Origin: Rhodospirillaceae bacterium | GTDB taxonomy: Bacteria; Pseudomonadota; Alphaproteobacteria; MPNO01; UBA2964 | Direction: 5' to 3' | Assembly (NCBI GenBank): GCA_018660305.1 | Contig: JABJKO010000306.1 | Span: forward strand, 1 to 21,685 | DNA length: 21,685 nucleotides | Part shown: positions 14,642 through 21,685 of the stretch, piece by piece | How the letters are laid out: each line of letters starts with the position of its first letter | How positions within the stretch are numbered: the stretch's first letter is position 1 | The notes under the pieces: generated by a model | Seen by the model: only the letters and a program-made list of their open reading frames with translations | Told to the model about the DNA's origin: nothing | The model's database searches: none | Made by a program: the position numbers and the translations under genes

Positions 14642-16555
14642 ATGTTGCGCAATCTTTTCCGTTTTGACACCTGGTTTTCGGTGGGTGTTCGCCGCAAGCC
14701 CGAGGGCTGGCTGTATTACGCGGTGACCACCTGGGGCGCGGCGATTGCCGCCTTTGTCATCTACGCGGCGATCTATTTCCTCGATCCCTGGCGGCTGACC
14801 GCGACCTTCCTGTGCGCCATGCTGACGCTGGTGTTCCTCATCGTCGGGCCGTCGCCCCGGTCGGATCCCGTCAAACCGGCAATCATCGACTGGATTCTGT
14901 CGGCCATCTCGGTCGCCACCCTGGTTTATTCGTCCCTCAACTGGGACAAGGTGAGCAACCGAATCCAGCTCATGGAAGATTTGACCACGCCTGAGCTGAT
15001 GTTCGGCAGTGCGCTGTTCCTGCTCAGCCTGGAGGCGACACGGCGGACCACCGGTTTCGGACTTACCTCGGTGGTGCTTCTGTTCATTGCCTATAATTTC
15101 TGGGGCCATAATTTCGAGGGCATCCTTAATCACGGCTATATCGACTACAACCATTTCATCGACATCATGATCTTCGGGCTGGACGGCATCCTCGGCCTGC
15201 CGATCCGGGTGGCCGCCAGCTATGCCTTCCTGTTCGTGCTATTTGGCGCCGTGCTGCATAAGGCCAAAGGCGGCGAATTCTTCTTCGATCTGGCCGCGTC
15301 CATCAGCGGCAAACAGGTCGGTGGCGTCGCCAAGATCGCCGTCGTGTCGTCCGGACTTTACGGCATGGTGTCGGGTAGCCCCACGTCGGACGTGGTGACC
15401 ACCGGCTCCATCACCATCCCGATGATGAAGCGCATGGGCTACAACGGCGCGGTCGCCGGCGCCATCGAGGTCTCGGCCTCCACCGGTGGTAGCCTGTTGC
15501 CACCGGTGATGGGGTCGGCGGCCTTCATGATGGCGGAATATACCGGCATCGAATATCGCGACATCGCCATCTCCGCCTTCCTGCCGGCGGTTCTCTATTA
15601 CGCGTCGGTTTATGCGCAGGTTCACTTCCGCTCGGTGAAGCTGGGGTTCCTCGGGCTCGAGGCCGACCAGATTCCGCCGGTCTGGCAGACCCTCAAGAAC
15701 GGTGTCCTGTTTCTGGTGCCGTTGGGGGTTCTTACCACCGCGCTTCTCATCGGCTATACGCCGACCACGGTCGCCCTGTTCGGCACGGTCACCCTGCTGG
15801 CGACCGACGCCGTGAAGAAGGACACCCGCGTCGGGCTGGTGGATTTCGTCAAGACCGCCGCCGACACGTCGGTGCGCATGGTCACCGTCACCGGCGCCTG
15901 CGCCGCGGCGGGACTGGTGACGGCAGGGCTGACCATGACCGGGCTGGTGGGTAAGTTCGCCCATATTATCTACAGCATCACCGACAAGGCGCTGTTCCCG
16001 ACGCTGCTCATCGGCGCCGCCTTCACCATTGTGCTTGGGCTCGGCATGCCGGTGGTCAGCGCCTATTTCCTCGCGGCGCTGCTGCTGGGCAATCTTTACA
16101 CCGATATCGGCGTGCCGGTTATGGCGGCCCACATGTTCCTGCTCTATTACGCCGTGATGTCGGCCATTACCCCTCCGGTGGCGGTGGCGGCTTACGCGGC
16201 GTCCTCCATCGCCGAGGACAATCCGTTGCTGATCGCGGCGCTGGCGGTGAAGTTTGCCATTGCCGCCTTCCTCGTGCCGTTCGCTTTTGTTTATTCCACC
16301 GAGCTGCTCATGTTCGGCAGCTGGTATTCCATCCTGATCGCGCTGGTCACCGCAACCCTCGGGGTCGTCATGATCGCCGCCGCCGTGGAAGGCTTTTTCC
16401 GCAGTGCGTTACCCGGCTATATCCGCCTCATGGTGGGGGCGGGAGGCATCTGCCTCATCGCCCATGACACAACCGCGACTTTCGTCGGTCTCGGGCTTTG
16501 TGCCGCCGGCCTCGGCATCGCTCATGTGCAATCGGCCGAAAATAAAACGCCCTAG
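14642..16555 (+). CDS. TRAP transporter fused permease, 4TM/12TM type
   Basis: A 637-residue inner-membrane protein fusing the small (4 TM) and large (12 TM) TRAP subunits, the usual partner of TAXI binding proteins. The N-terminal third (about 20-170) holds the small-subunit-like helices. The large subunit begins near LPIRVAASYAFLFVLFGAVL, with the signature GLYGMVSGSPTSDVVTTG and SASTGGSLLPPVMGSAAFMM. Later, LGLGMPVVSAYFLAALL and SAITPPVAVAAYAASSIAEDNP mark the second half. The ATG at 14642 lacks an obvious Shine-Dalgarno sequence, consistent with lower expression than the binding protein. Its stop codon overlaps that of the convergent CoxL-like gene. Confidence 0.93.
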   Translation: MLRNLFRFDTWFSVGVRRKPEGWLYYAVTTWGAAIAAFVIYAAIYFLDPWRLTATFLCAMLTLVFLIVGPSPRSDPVKPAIIDWILSAISVATLVYSSLNWDKVSNRIQLMEDLTTPELMFGSALFLLSLEATRRTTGFGLTSVVLLFIAYNFWGHNFEGILNHGYIDYNHFIDIMIFGLDGILGLPIRVAASYAFLFVLFGAVLHKAKGGEFFFDLAASISGKQVGGVAKIAVVSSGLYGMVSGSPTSDVVTTGSITIPMMKRMGYNGAVAGAIEVSASTGGSLLPPVMGSAAFMMAEYTGIEYRDIAISAFLPAVLYYASVYAQVHFRSVKLGFLGLEADQIPPVWQTLKNGVLFLVPLGVLTTALLIGYTPTTVALFGTVTLLATDAVKKDTRVGLVDFVKTAADTSVRMVTVTGACAAAGLVTAGLTMTGLVGKFAHIIYSITDKALFPTLLIGAAFTIVLGLGMPVVSAYFLAALLLGNLYTDIGVPVMAAHMFLLYYAVMSAITPPVAVAAYAASSIAEDNPLLIAALAVKFAIAAFLVPFAFVYSTELLMFGSWYSILIALVTATLGVVMIAAAVEGFFRSALPGYIRLMVGAGGICLIAHDTTATFVGLGLCAAGLGIAHVQSAENKTP

Positions 16556-18885
16556 GCAGTGTGGATGGCGTGCCAGACGCGCTCGGGGGTCGCTGGAATG
16601 GGGATATCGGTCACGCCCCAGGGCGATAGCGCATCGAGTACGGCGTGGATAATGGCCGGGGGCATGCCGCAGTTTCCCGCCTCGCTGCCGCCTTTGACGC
16701 CCAGAAGGTTGGTGCCGGTCGGCACCAGAGAGAGTTCGGAAATGATGTCCGGCATCATGTCGGCGCGGGGCATGCCGTAATCCATGAACGAGCCGGTGAG
16801 CAACTGCCCGGTCTCGCGGTCATAGACGATCTGCTCCACCAGGGCCTCCCCCAGCCCCTGTGCGATGGAGCCGTGCAGCTGCCCTTCCAGCGTCAGCGGA
16901 TTGACCACTACGCCCACGTCGTCCACCGCGTACAGGCGGTCCACCCTGATGGTGCCGGTTTCGGAATCGACCTCCACCTCGCAGATCATGCAGCCGTTGG
17001 GGAAGGAATAGGTGCCGTCATGGGTCCCGACGCCATCGAGCCCGATGCCCAGTGCCGACGGTAGCCCGGCGCCCATATAGGAGGTTTCCGCCACCTCCCG
17101 GAAGCTGACCTCCCGGTCGGTGCCGGCAACCCGGAACAGTCCGTCCTCGAACACGATATCCGCCTCGGAGACCTCCAGCATCCAGGCACTCAGACGGGAG
17201 CCCTTCGACACCACATCATCGGCGGCGCGCCTGAGAGCGGAACCGCCGGCACTCATGCTGCGCTGGGCGAACGTGCCGCGCCCGAACAGAACCTTGTCGG
17301 TATCGCCCTGAAAGACCCGTATCTGGTCCAGCGGCACGCCGAGCCAGCCGGAAACCATCTGGGCAAACATGGTCTCGTGGCCCTGGCCCGTCGACAGCGT
17401 GCCCACATGGAGCGCGACCGAGCCGTTCTGGCCGACCCGGATCTCCATTCTCTCCGAAAACGTACCGGCCCGCTGGCAATGGAGCGCGAGCCCCCGGCCG
17501 CGCCGCAGCCCGCGCTGCTCGCAATCGGCGCGGCGGGTCTCGAATCCCTGCCCGTCGGCCAAATCGATGGCCTTGTCGAGAATTCGTTCGAAATGGCCGG
17601 AATCGTATACGTAACCGCCGGGTGTCTGGTACGGCATGTCCGATGGTGAAATGAGATTGCGCCGCCGCATGTCGATGGGATCCAAGTCCATTTCCCGCGC
17701 CGCCTTTTCCATGAGGCGTTCAAGCACATAGGTCGCCTCGGGCTTGCCGGAGCCGCGATAGGGCCCCAGCAGCGTCGTGTTGGTAAAGGTTGCGCGCACC
17801 AATGCGTGGATCAGCGGCACGTGATAGGTGCCGGGATAGCTGATGGTCGCATTGCGCGGCGGCACACCGGCAGATCCGCTGAGATAGGCGCCCACATCCA
17901 CCGACACCGAGGTGCGGAACGCCAGGATGCGCCCGTCGGAATCGAGGGCAAGCGCCGCCTCGGCGATGGGCCCTCTTCCATGCATGTCCGTGGCCAGCCC
18001 CTCGCTCCGATCCGCCGTCCATTTCACCGGGCGTCCTGTGTTCCGGGCAGCCCAGAGAACGAGTACTTCTTCGGGATAGACCTGGCCCTTCATGCCGAAG
18101 GCGCCGCCCACATCCATGGCTACCACCCGGAGGTTCAGCGCCGGAATACCCAGTAGATGGGAAACCACATGCTTCACCTCGTGCGGTTCCTGGCAGCTGG
18201 TGCACAGCGTGTAACGATCGTCCATGGGATCGCGATAGGCGAGGGCGCCACGGGGCTCCATGGTGTTGGCTGACGCGCGTGGATAATGGACCGAGATTTC
18301 CGTCACATGGGCGGCGGCGGCGAATTGCTGATCCACGGCGTTGCCATCGCCGGACTCAATCCGGAAGCTCACATTGCCGTCGGCTTCGTCCCAGACCTGC
18401 GGCGCATCCGGCGCATGGGCGTCCCTCAGGGTGACCGCTGGCAGCAACGTGTACTCGATATGGATGAGTTCGCCCGCGTCTTTCGCCTGAGCCAGGGTTT
18501 CCGCGACCACCAGGGCGATGGCTTCACCCACATAGCGCACTTTGTCCGCCGCCAGGATTGGCTGGGTCGGGTTATGGGATGGGCTGTTGGGCGGCAGTTT
18601 GGGGAAGGAGCCGCAGGTCAGGGGGGCAATATTCTCCCGGATCACATCCGCCCCGGTATAAACCGCCAGCACTCCCGGTGCGGCCGCGGCCGCATTCGTG
18701 TCGATCCCAAGAAGGCGGGCATGGGCATGGGGAGAGCGCACCACATGGGCGAATACCGTGCCCGGCGGGGCCAGATCGTCCACGAAATGACCCGCGCCCG
18801 TAACCAGGCGCTCATCCTCGATGCGGCGCACGGGCTCGCCCATGGCCGCTTTTGCTTCTCCTGACGATGTGGTCTCGATGGTCAT
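16552..18885 (-). CDS. Xanthine dehydrogenase-family molybdopterin-binding (CoxL-like) large subunit
   Basis: A 777-residue catalytic subunit of the molybdenum hydroxylase family (aldehyde oxidase/xanthine dehydrogenase/CoxL). Seen: N-terminal RRIEDERLVTGAGHFVDDL (20-38), Mo-cofactor contact GGAFGMKG (260-267), active-site loop PYRGSGKPE (375-383), GTLSTGQGHET, and the catalytic Glu E735 in GGSEAGNCGMPPAI. The true CO dehydrogenase loop AYRCSFR is absent, so this is a form-II-like enzyme hydroxylating an aldehyde, heterocycle or other carbon centre. The FAD (CoxM) and 2Fe-2S (CoxS) subunits it normally needs are not beside it. The ATG at 18885 follows CAGGGA. It lies 51 bp downstream of the heme-oxygenase-fold gene, in the same direction. 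Full length, no frameshift. Confidence 0.92.
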   Translation of the reverse strand: MTIETTSSGEAKAAMGEPVRRIEDERLVTGAGHFVDDLAPPGTVFAHVVRSPHAHARLLGIDTNAAAAAPGVLAVYTGADVIRENIAPLTCGSFPKLPPNSPSHNPTQPILAADKVRYVGEAIALVVAETLAQAKDAGELIHIEYTLLPAVTLRDAHAPDAPQVWDEADGNVSFRIESGDGNAVDQQFAAAAHVTEISVHYPRASANTMEPRGALAYRDPMDDRYTLCTSCQEPHEVKHVVSHLLGIPALNLRVVAMDVGGAFGMKGQVYPEEVLVLWAARNTGRPVKWTADRSEGLATDMHGRGPIAEAALALDSDGRILAFRTSVSVDVGAYLSGSAGVPPRNATISYPGTYHVPLIHALVRATFTNTTLLGPYRGSGKPEATYVLERLMEKAAREMDLDPIDMRRRNLISPSDMPYQTPGGYVYDSGHFERILDKAIDLADGQGFETRRADCEQRGLRRGRGLALHCQRAGTFSERMEIRVGQNGSVALHVGTLSTGQGHETMFAQMVSGWLGVPLDQIRVFQGDTDKVLFGRGTFAQRSMSAGGSALRRAADDVVSKGSRLSAWMLEVSEADIVFEDGLFRVAGTDREVSFREVAETSYMGAGLPSALGIGLDGVGTHDGTYSFPNGCMICEVEVDSETGTIRVDRLYAVDDVGVVVNPLTLEGQLHGSIAQGLGEALVEQIVYDRETGQLLTGSFMDYGMPRADMMPDIISELSLVPTGTNLLGVKGGSEAGNCGMPPAIIHAVLDALSPWGVTDIPIPATPERVWHAIHTA

Positions 18886-18936
18886 CGGTCCCTGTCACCT
18901 ATTTGTGCGCGATTGGTACGGTCGGGCTGACCGGTA

Positions 18937-19710
18937 TCACGCGGCGCTTTTGCGGTCGGCGTCGAACGCCATCTTTCCGATCAGGTCGTACTGGTACTTA
19001 AAAATGCTGATGCTCTGCAGCATGGTGTCGAGTACACCCTGCTGCTTTTCCACCGTATCGGCGTACTGTACGCAGATATTGATGGTCTGCTGCCCGTGGC
19101 CGTCCTCGCCCGTATCAGCCTCGGTGGCGGCTTCCCAATGGGCCATGTCGGTCTCACCGAAATCCTGCTTGCCGGCGAATTTGAGGAAATTGTCCCGTGA
19201 ATTCAGCGGTATCTGATTATAGGCGTCTGCCAGCTTGGCGCTATTGGTGAATTCCAGCCCACCGACACCGGCGAAGGCCTCAAGCCATGGTTTTGTGCGG
19301 CTGATATTATCCCAGTAATGGGTCGCCATGATCTGGGTGATGGACGGGGTGTAATCATAGACATCCTGGCGCACCGCGCCGGTGGCGACCGCGAAATCCA
19401 CCATGCTCTCGTAATGGCCGGCGTCGATGGCGGGGTCCTTGACCTCTTCGACGAACATATTCTCGATCATGTATTGCCGTGCTTCCAGATACGGGCAATT
19501 GGAGACGATATTGCCAAACCAGCGCGGAAACCGTTCGGCGAAATAGCAATGCTCCAGGGAAAAGGCGCACATGCCCTCGGATGTCGGATCGCCTTGAATA
19601 TAGGTGATGATCGCTGCCGGTTGTTCCCACCACAGTTTTCCGACTTCCTGATGGATAAGCGCGTCGAAATCTTCGGGCGATAGGAAATTTTGTATGCGTG
19701 ATCCAGCCAT
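18937..19710 (-). CDS. Heme-oxygenase-fold (TenA/PqqC/CADD-like) putative iron-containing redox enzyme
   Basis: A 257-residue all-helical protein. SLEHCYFAERFPRWFGNIVSN and CPYLEARQYMIENMFVEE resemble the CADD/PqqC-like heme-oxygenase-like diiron group rather than classical TenA. Candidate metal ligands are E88 or E89, H99, E153, and H191 plus an acidic/His stretch at 199-205 (ADTGEDGH). The usual HxxxDxxH ligand motif appears interrupted by about seven residues. The C-terminal helix (TVEKQQGVLDTMLQSI) is typical of the group. Known members carry out O2-dependent oxidations in cofactor and natural-product synthesis; the reaction here is unknown. The ATG at 19710 has GGGAGG at ideal spacing; an upstream ATG at 19737 has its purine stretch too close. 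Divergent from the thiamin operon and probably the first gene of a unit with the CoxL-like gene. Confidence 0.78.
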   Translation of the reverse strand: MAGSRIQNFLSPEDFDALIHQEVGKLWWEQPAAIITYIQGDPTSEGMCAFSLEHCYFAERFPRWFGNIVSNCPYLEARQYMIENMFVEEVKDPAIDAGHYESMVDFAVATGAVRQDVYDYTPSITQIMATHYWDNISRTKPWLEAFAGVGGLEFTNSAKLADAYNQIPLNSRDNFLKFAGKQDFGETDMAHWEAATEADTGEDGHGQQTINICVQYADTVEKQQGVLDTMLQSISIFKYQYDLIGKMAFDADRKSAA

Positions 19711-19808
19711 GTCGTTCCTCCCACTCGGCTTGTTCATTCTCCTTTTATTTTTTGAAAGGGTAGCACCAAAACCAGCCTGCAATCAAAACCGCCGGCTGCT
19801 ATCCCTAC

Positions 19809-19837
19809 TTGACAGTCAGCGGTCACAAGATCACGCT
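19809..19837 (+). promoter_or_regulatory. Possible promoter of the thi operon
   Basis: A perfect TTGACA (19809-19814) lies about 36 bp before the start of the riboswitch aptamer, the distance expected for a -35 box. The corresponding -10 (around 19832-19837, CACGCT) is poor, so only the -35 is persuasive. Confidence 0.35.
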
Positions 19838-19844
19838 GCGGGCC

Positions 19845-19922
19845 GTGACCTGGGGTGTCCGGTAGGGCTGAGAAAACACCCATAGAACCTGATCTGGTTT
19901 AAACCAGCGTAGGGAGTCGTCA
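19845..19922 (+). ncRNA. TPP riboswitch (THI element)
   Basis: A near-consensus thiamin pyrophosphate aptamer. P2 is GGGTGT (19853-19858) with ACACCC (19876-19881). The invariant CTGAGA (19868-19873) follows P3. GAACCTGATCTGG (19885-19897) and CCAGCGTAGGGA (19904-19915) form the pyrophosphate-sensing arm, with P5 as the perfect palindrome CTGGTTTAAACCAG (19894-19907). P1 can form between 19845-19849 and 19916-19920. It lies on the strand of thiO-thiS-thiG, 86 bp upstream. TPP binding would be expected to turn these genes off. Confidence 0.96.
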
Positions 19923-19954
19923 TGCAGGGCTTTCCCTTCCAAGCGTTGCGACTA

Positions 19955-20007
19955 GCGGCTCCCGGCATTAAAGGAGCGGCGGGCATTTTGCCTGTCCGGC
20001 TAAGCTT
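19955..20007 (+). promoter_or_regulatory. Riboswitch expression platform with sequestered Shine-Dalgarno
   Basis: AAAGGAG (19970-19976) is the only strong ribosome site before thiO. GCTCC (19958-19962) can pair with GGAGC (19973-19977), hiding it. The same segment (19955-19963) can instead pair over 9 bp (two wobbles) with 19912-19920, the 3' side of the aptamer and P1. The two pairings exclude each other, as in a translational on/off switch. A second hairpin (19978-19985 with 19989-19996) separates the ribosome site from the ATG; if folded, it brings the two to about 12 nt. Confidence 0.6.
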
Positions 20008-21192
20008 ATGATTGTCATCGTCGGTGGTGGCATATGCGGTCTCGGCATCGGCTGGCGTCTCGCGCAGGCCGGGCAGGACGTCTGCGTGATTGATCGCGGT
20101 GAGGCCAATAAGGCAGCGACCTGGGCGGCTGCCGGTATGCTGGCGCCGCAGGCGGAAGCCGAACACGCGGAGGAGGCGCTGCTGCCGCTGGCGCTGGAAA
20201 GCCGCGCCATGTGGGTGGACTTCGCCGGTGATCTTCTGACGGCAACCGGCATCGATGTGGACTACCGGGCCGAGGGCACGCTGGTGGTCGCGCTGGATCG
20301 CGATGACCGTGAATATCTCGAACACCGCTACAGCTATTTTCGCGAGCTGGGACTTGGTGTCGAGTGGCTGAGCGGGTACGAGGCACGGCAAAAGGAACCT
20401 TTTCTGGCGCGCGCCGTGACCGGCGCCATATTCAGCCCGCTGGATCATCAGGTCGATAACCGCAGGGTCGGAGATGCGCTGAAGGACGCTTATCTTCAGG
20501 CCGGCGGCACCTTGCGCGAACACACCGAAATCGACGAGATCCTCCTGCAGGGCGACCATGTCACAGGTGTCAGAATTGGGGCCGAGGAAATCGCCGCCGA
20601 GGCGGTCGTCGTCGCGGCCGGGGCCTGGTCGCGTAACATTCCCGGTCTTCCCGAACATGTCCGTCCGCCGGTCCGTCCACTCAAGGGCCAGATGGTGGCG
20701 GTACAGATGCCCAGTGATGCGCCGCTCATACAACATGTGGTCTGGGGGCCTGGTAATTCCATCGTGCCGTCCATCTATCTCGCGCCGAAGGGTGACGGCA
20801 GGCTGATAATCGGTGCGACAGTCGAGGAGATGGGCTTCGATACGGAGCTGACCGCAGGTGGGCTGTTCGAGCTTCTGCGCAGCGCCTGGGAGGCCCTGCC
20901 CGGCATTTATGATCTGCCGGTGGTCGAGAGCTGGGCGGGGCTGCGTCCAGCCAGCCGCGACGATGCGCCGATTCTGGGTCCAACGGCCATAGACGGGCTT
21001 GTCATGGCGACAGGCCATCACCGGAACGGTATTCTGCTCGCCCCCATAACCGCGCGGGCGGTCAGCGATTACCTTTTGACAGGACGGGTCGCTTCCATCA
21101 TTCAACCGTTTCTCTTGGAGCGGTTCGCGCCTGCTTCTGTTCCATCTGATAGAATTGGCGCGGTGGTCGAGCCACTTCGAGAGGCGACATGA
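20008..21192 (+). CDS. thiO: Glycine oxidase ThiO
   Basis: A 394-residue FAD-dependent amine oxidase of the DAO family that oxidises glycine to iminoglycine (dehydroglycine) for building the thiamin thiazole ring. The N-terminal Rossmann motif is VGGGICGLG (5-13) with D29 ending the second strand (VCVIDRG). The ThiO-typical TWAAAGMLAPQAE follows at 38-50. Near the C-terminus, WAGLRPASRDDAPILGPT and TGHHRNGILLAPITA are the family's FAD- and substrate-contact blocks. The ATG at 20008 must be the start because the FAD motif begins at once, although no ribosome site lies directly before it. Its stop overlaps the start of thiS (ATGA at 21189-21192). Under the TPP riboswitch. Confidence 0.95.
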   Translation: MIVIVGGGICGLGIGWRLAQAGQDVCVIDRGEANKAATWAAAGMLAPQAEAEHAEEALLPLALESRAMWVDFAGDLLTATGIDVDYRAEGTLVVALDRDDREYLEHRYSYFRELGLGVEWLSGYEARQKEPFLARAVTGAIFSPLDHQVDNRRVGDALKDAYLQAGGTLREHTEIDEILLQGDHVTGVRIGAEEIAAEAVVVAAGAWSRNIPGLPEHVRPPVRPLKGQMVAVQMPSDAPLIQHVVWGPGNSIVPSIYLAPKGDGRLIIGATVEEMGFDTELTAGGLFELLRSAWEALPGIYDLPVVESWAGLRPASRDDAPILGPTAIDGLVMATGHHRNGILLAPITARAVSDYLLTGRVASIIQPFLLERFAPASVPSDRIGAVVEPLREAT

Positions 21193-21407
21193 ACGACGAA
21201 GCGACAATGATAATGGTGAATGGCGAGCCCTTTACCCTGAACGGCGGGGGCATTCGCGCCTTGCTGGCCGATAAGGGCATTGATGATGCCCAGGGAGGCG
21301 TCGCGGTTGCCGTAAATGGAGAGGTTGTTCCGCGCGGAGATTGGGATCAGACTCCGCTGCAGCCAGATGACATGATCGAGATAGTGCACATCGTGCGTGG
21401 AGGTTAA
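21189..21407 (+). CDS. thiS: Sulfur carrier protein ThiS
   Basis: A 72-residue ubiquitin-like protein ending in the diagnostic Gly-Gly (HIVRGG) that is adenylated and converted to a thiocarboxylate to deliver sulfur to thiazole synthase. The beta-grasp pattern is visible (IMVNGEPFTL, VAVAVNGEVVPR, DDMIEIVHIVRGG). It overlaps thiO by 4 bp and is followed by thiG after 3 bp, so translation is coupled. The N-terminus carries a few more residues (MNDEAT) than the shortest homologues. Confidence 0.95.
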   Translation: MNDEATMIMVNGEPFTLNGGGIRALLADKGIDDAQGGVAVAVNGEVVPRGDWDQTPLQPDDMIEIVHIVRGG

Positions 21408-21410
21408 TCC

Positions 21411-21685
21411 ATGGATGCCAAAGTCGCCAACCAGTCGCTGACCATCGCCGGAAAGTCGTTTTCCTCCCGGCTGATGATCGGGACCTCACGCTATCCCAAC
21501 CAGCAGGTGATGCTGGAAGCGGTGAAGGCGAGCGGGGCGGAAATCGTCACCGTGGCGGTGCGCCGCGTCAGCATGGAAAGCGGCGGCGAGGGGCTGTTCG
21601 AGATACTTGGCGACAAATATCATTTTCTGCCCAACACGGCGGGCTGCTTTACCGCCCGCGATGCGGTGGTGACCGCCGAGCTGGC
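21411..21685 (+). CDS. thiG: Thiazole synthase ThiG, N-terminal part, cut by window end
   Basis: The first 91 codons of ThiG, which joins 1-deoxy-D-xylulose 5-phosphate, dehydroglycine and the ThiS thiocarboxylate into the thiazole phosphate. The start [17 protein letters not shown], the [13 protein letters not shown] block (conserved as SRLxxGTxxYP), the [10 protein letters not shown] strand and the [11 protein letters not shown] block are typical. The catalytic lysine and phosphate-binding sites lie beyond the window. GGAGG at 21400-21404, within the last codons of thiS, is the ribosome site. Confidence 0.95.
   Translation, partial: MDAKVANQSLTIAGKSFSSRLMIGTSRYPNQQVMLEAVKASGAEIVTVAVRRVSMESGGEGLFEILGDKYHFLPNTAGCFTARDAVVTAEL

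Noticed and set aside
16552..18885. Carbon monoxide dehydrogenase large subunit
   Set aside because: The AYRCSFR active-site loop of true CO dehydrogenase is replaced by PYRGSGKPE, and coxM and coxS are absent.
19711..19737. Upstream ATG (MNKPSGRND) as start of the heme-oxygenase-fold gene
   Set aside because: AAAGGAG lies only about one base before that ATG, too close to work well; the ATG at 19710 has GGGAGG at proper spacing.
19802..19808. TCCCTAC upstream of the aptamer, complementary to its GTAGGGA (19909-19915), as an anti-aptamer
   Set aside because: The likely -35 box TTGACA begins at 19809, so this segment probably lies upstream of the transcription start and would not be in the RNA. 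Seven bases could match by chance.
19831..21207. 458-residue minus frame opposite the riboswitch and thiO
   Set aside because: It runs through a recognisable TPP riboswitch and thiO; its composition is antisense-like and it has no family motif.

Overview
The window is a GC-rich (about 60 % by eye) bacterial chromosome segment, densely packed with intact genes. It looks like an alphaproteobacterium, perhaps Rhodospirillales-like or marine. This is inferred from gene content (TAXI-type TRAP transporter, form-II CoxL-like molybdoenzyme, THI-element thiO-thiS-thiG operon) and codon use; no rRNA or tRNA is present to test it. I see no insertion sequence, integrase, CRISPR array or tRNA.

Layout. 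1-823: a structured leader and a small secreted protein of ten decapeptide repeats, much richer in A than its surroundings. 824-3856 (minus): an omega-amino acid:pyruvate-type aminotransferase followed by a YtcJ-type amidohydrolase. 4052-7834 (plus): three consecutive paralogous MFS exporters, almost without gaps. 7869-9024 (minus): a GntR/FCD regulator and a VOC protein, divergent from an enoyl-CoA hydratase-like gene (9186-10034) resembling p-hydroxycinnamoyl-CoA hydratase-lyase. A 13-bp palindrome lies between promoter elements in the divergent region. 10056-13429 (minus): DMT exporter, FAD aromatic hydroxylase and alpha/beta hydrolase. 13597-16555 (plus): TAXI binding protein and fused 4TM/12TM TRAP permease behind a good sigma-70 promoter. 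16552-19710 (minus): a heme-oxygenase-fold, probably iron-dependent enzyme and an orphan CoxL-like molybdopterin subunit. 19845-21685 (plus): TPP riboswitch, thiO, thiS and the start of thiG.

How the parts may work together. The middle section (regulator, hydratase-lyase-like enzyme, alpha/beta hydrolase, flavin hydroxylase, VOC protein, exporters and TRAP importer) reads as an accessory catabolic region for aromatic or other organic acids; no pathway is complete and the substrate is not determined. The right end is a thiazole-synthesis operon under TPP control. Its leader holds a recognisable switch: the 3' side of the aptamer can pair with a segment that otherwise sequesters a Shine-Dalgarno sequence, and that Shine-Dalgarno lies unusually far from the thiO start.

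Most worth following up: the thi expression platform, the hydratase-lyase homologue lacking both tyrosines that grip the phenol in the characterised enzyme, the heme-oxygenase-fold gene paired with an orphan CoxL, the decapeptide-repeat protein, and the tandem MFS triplet.
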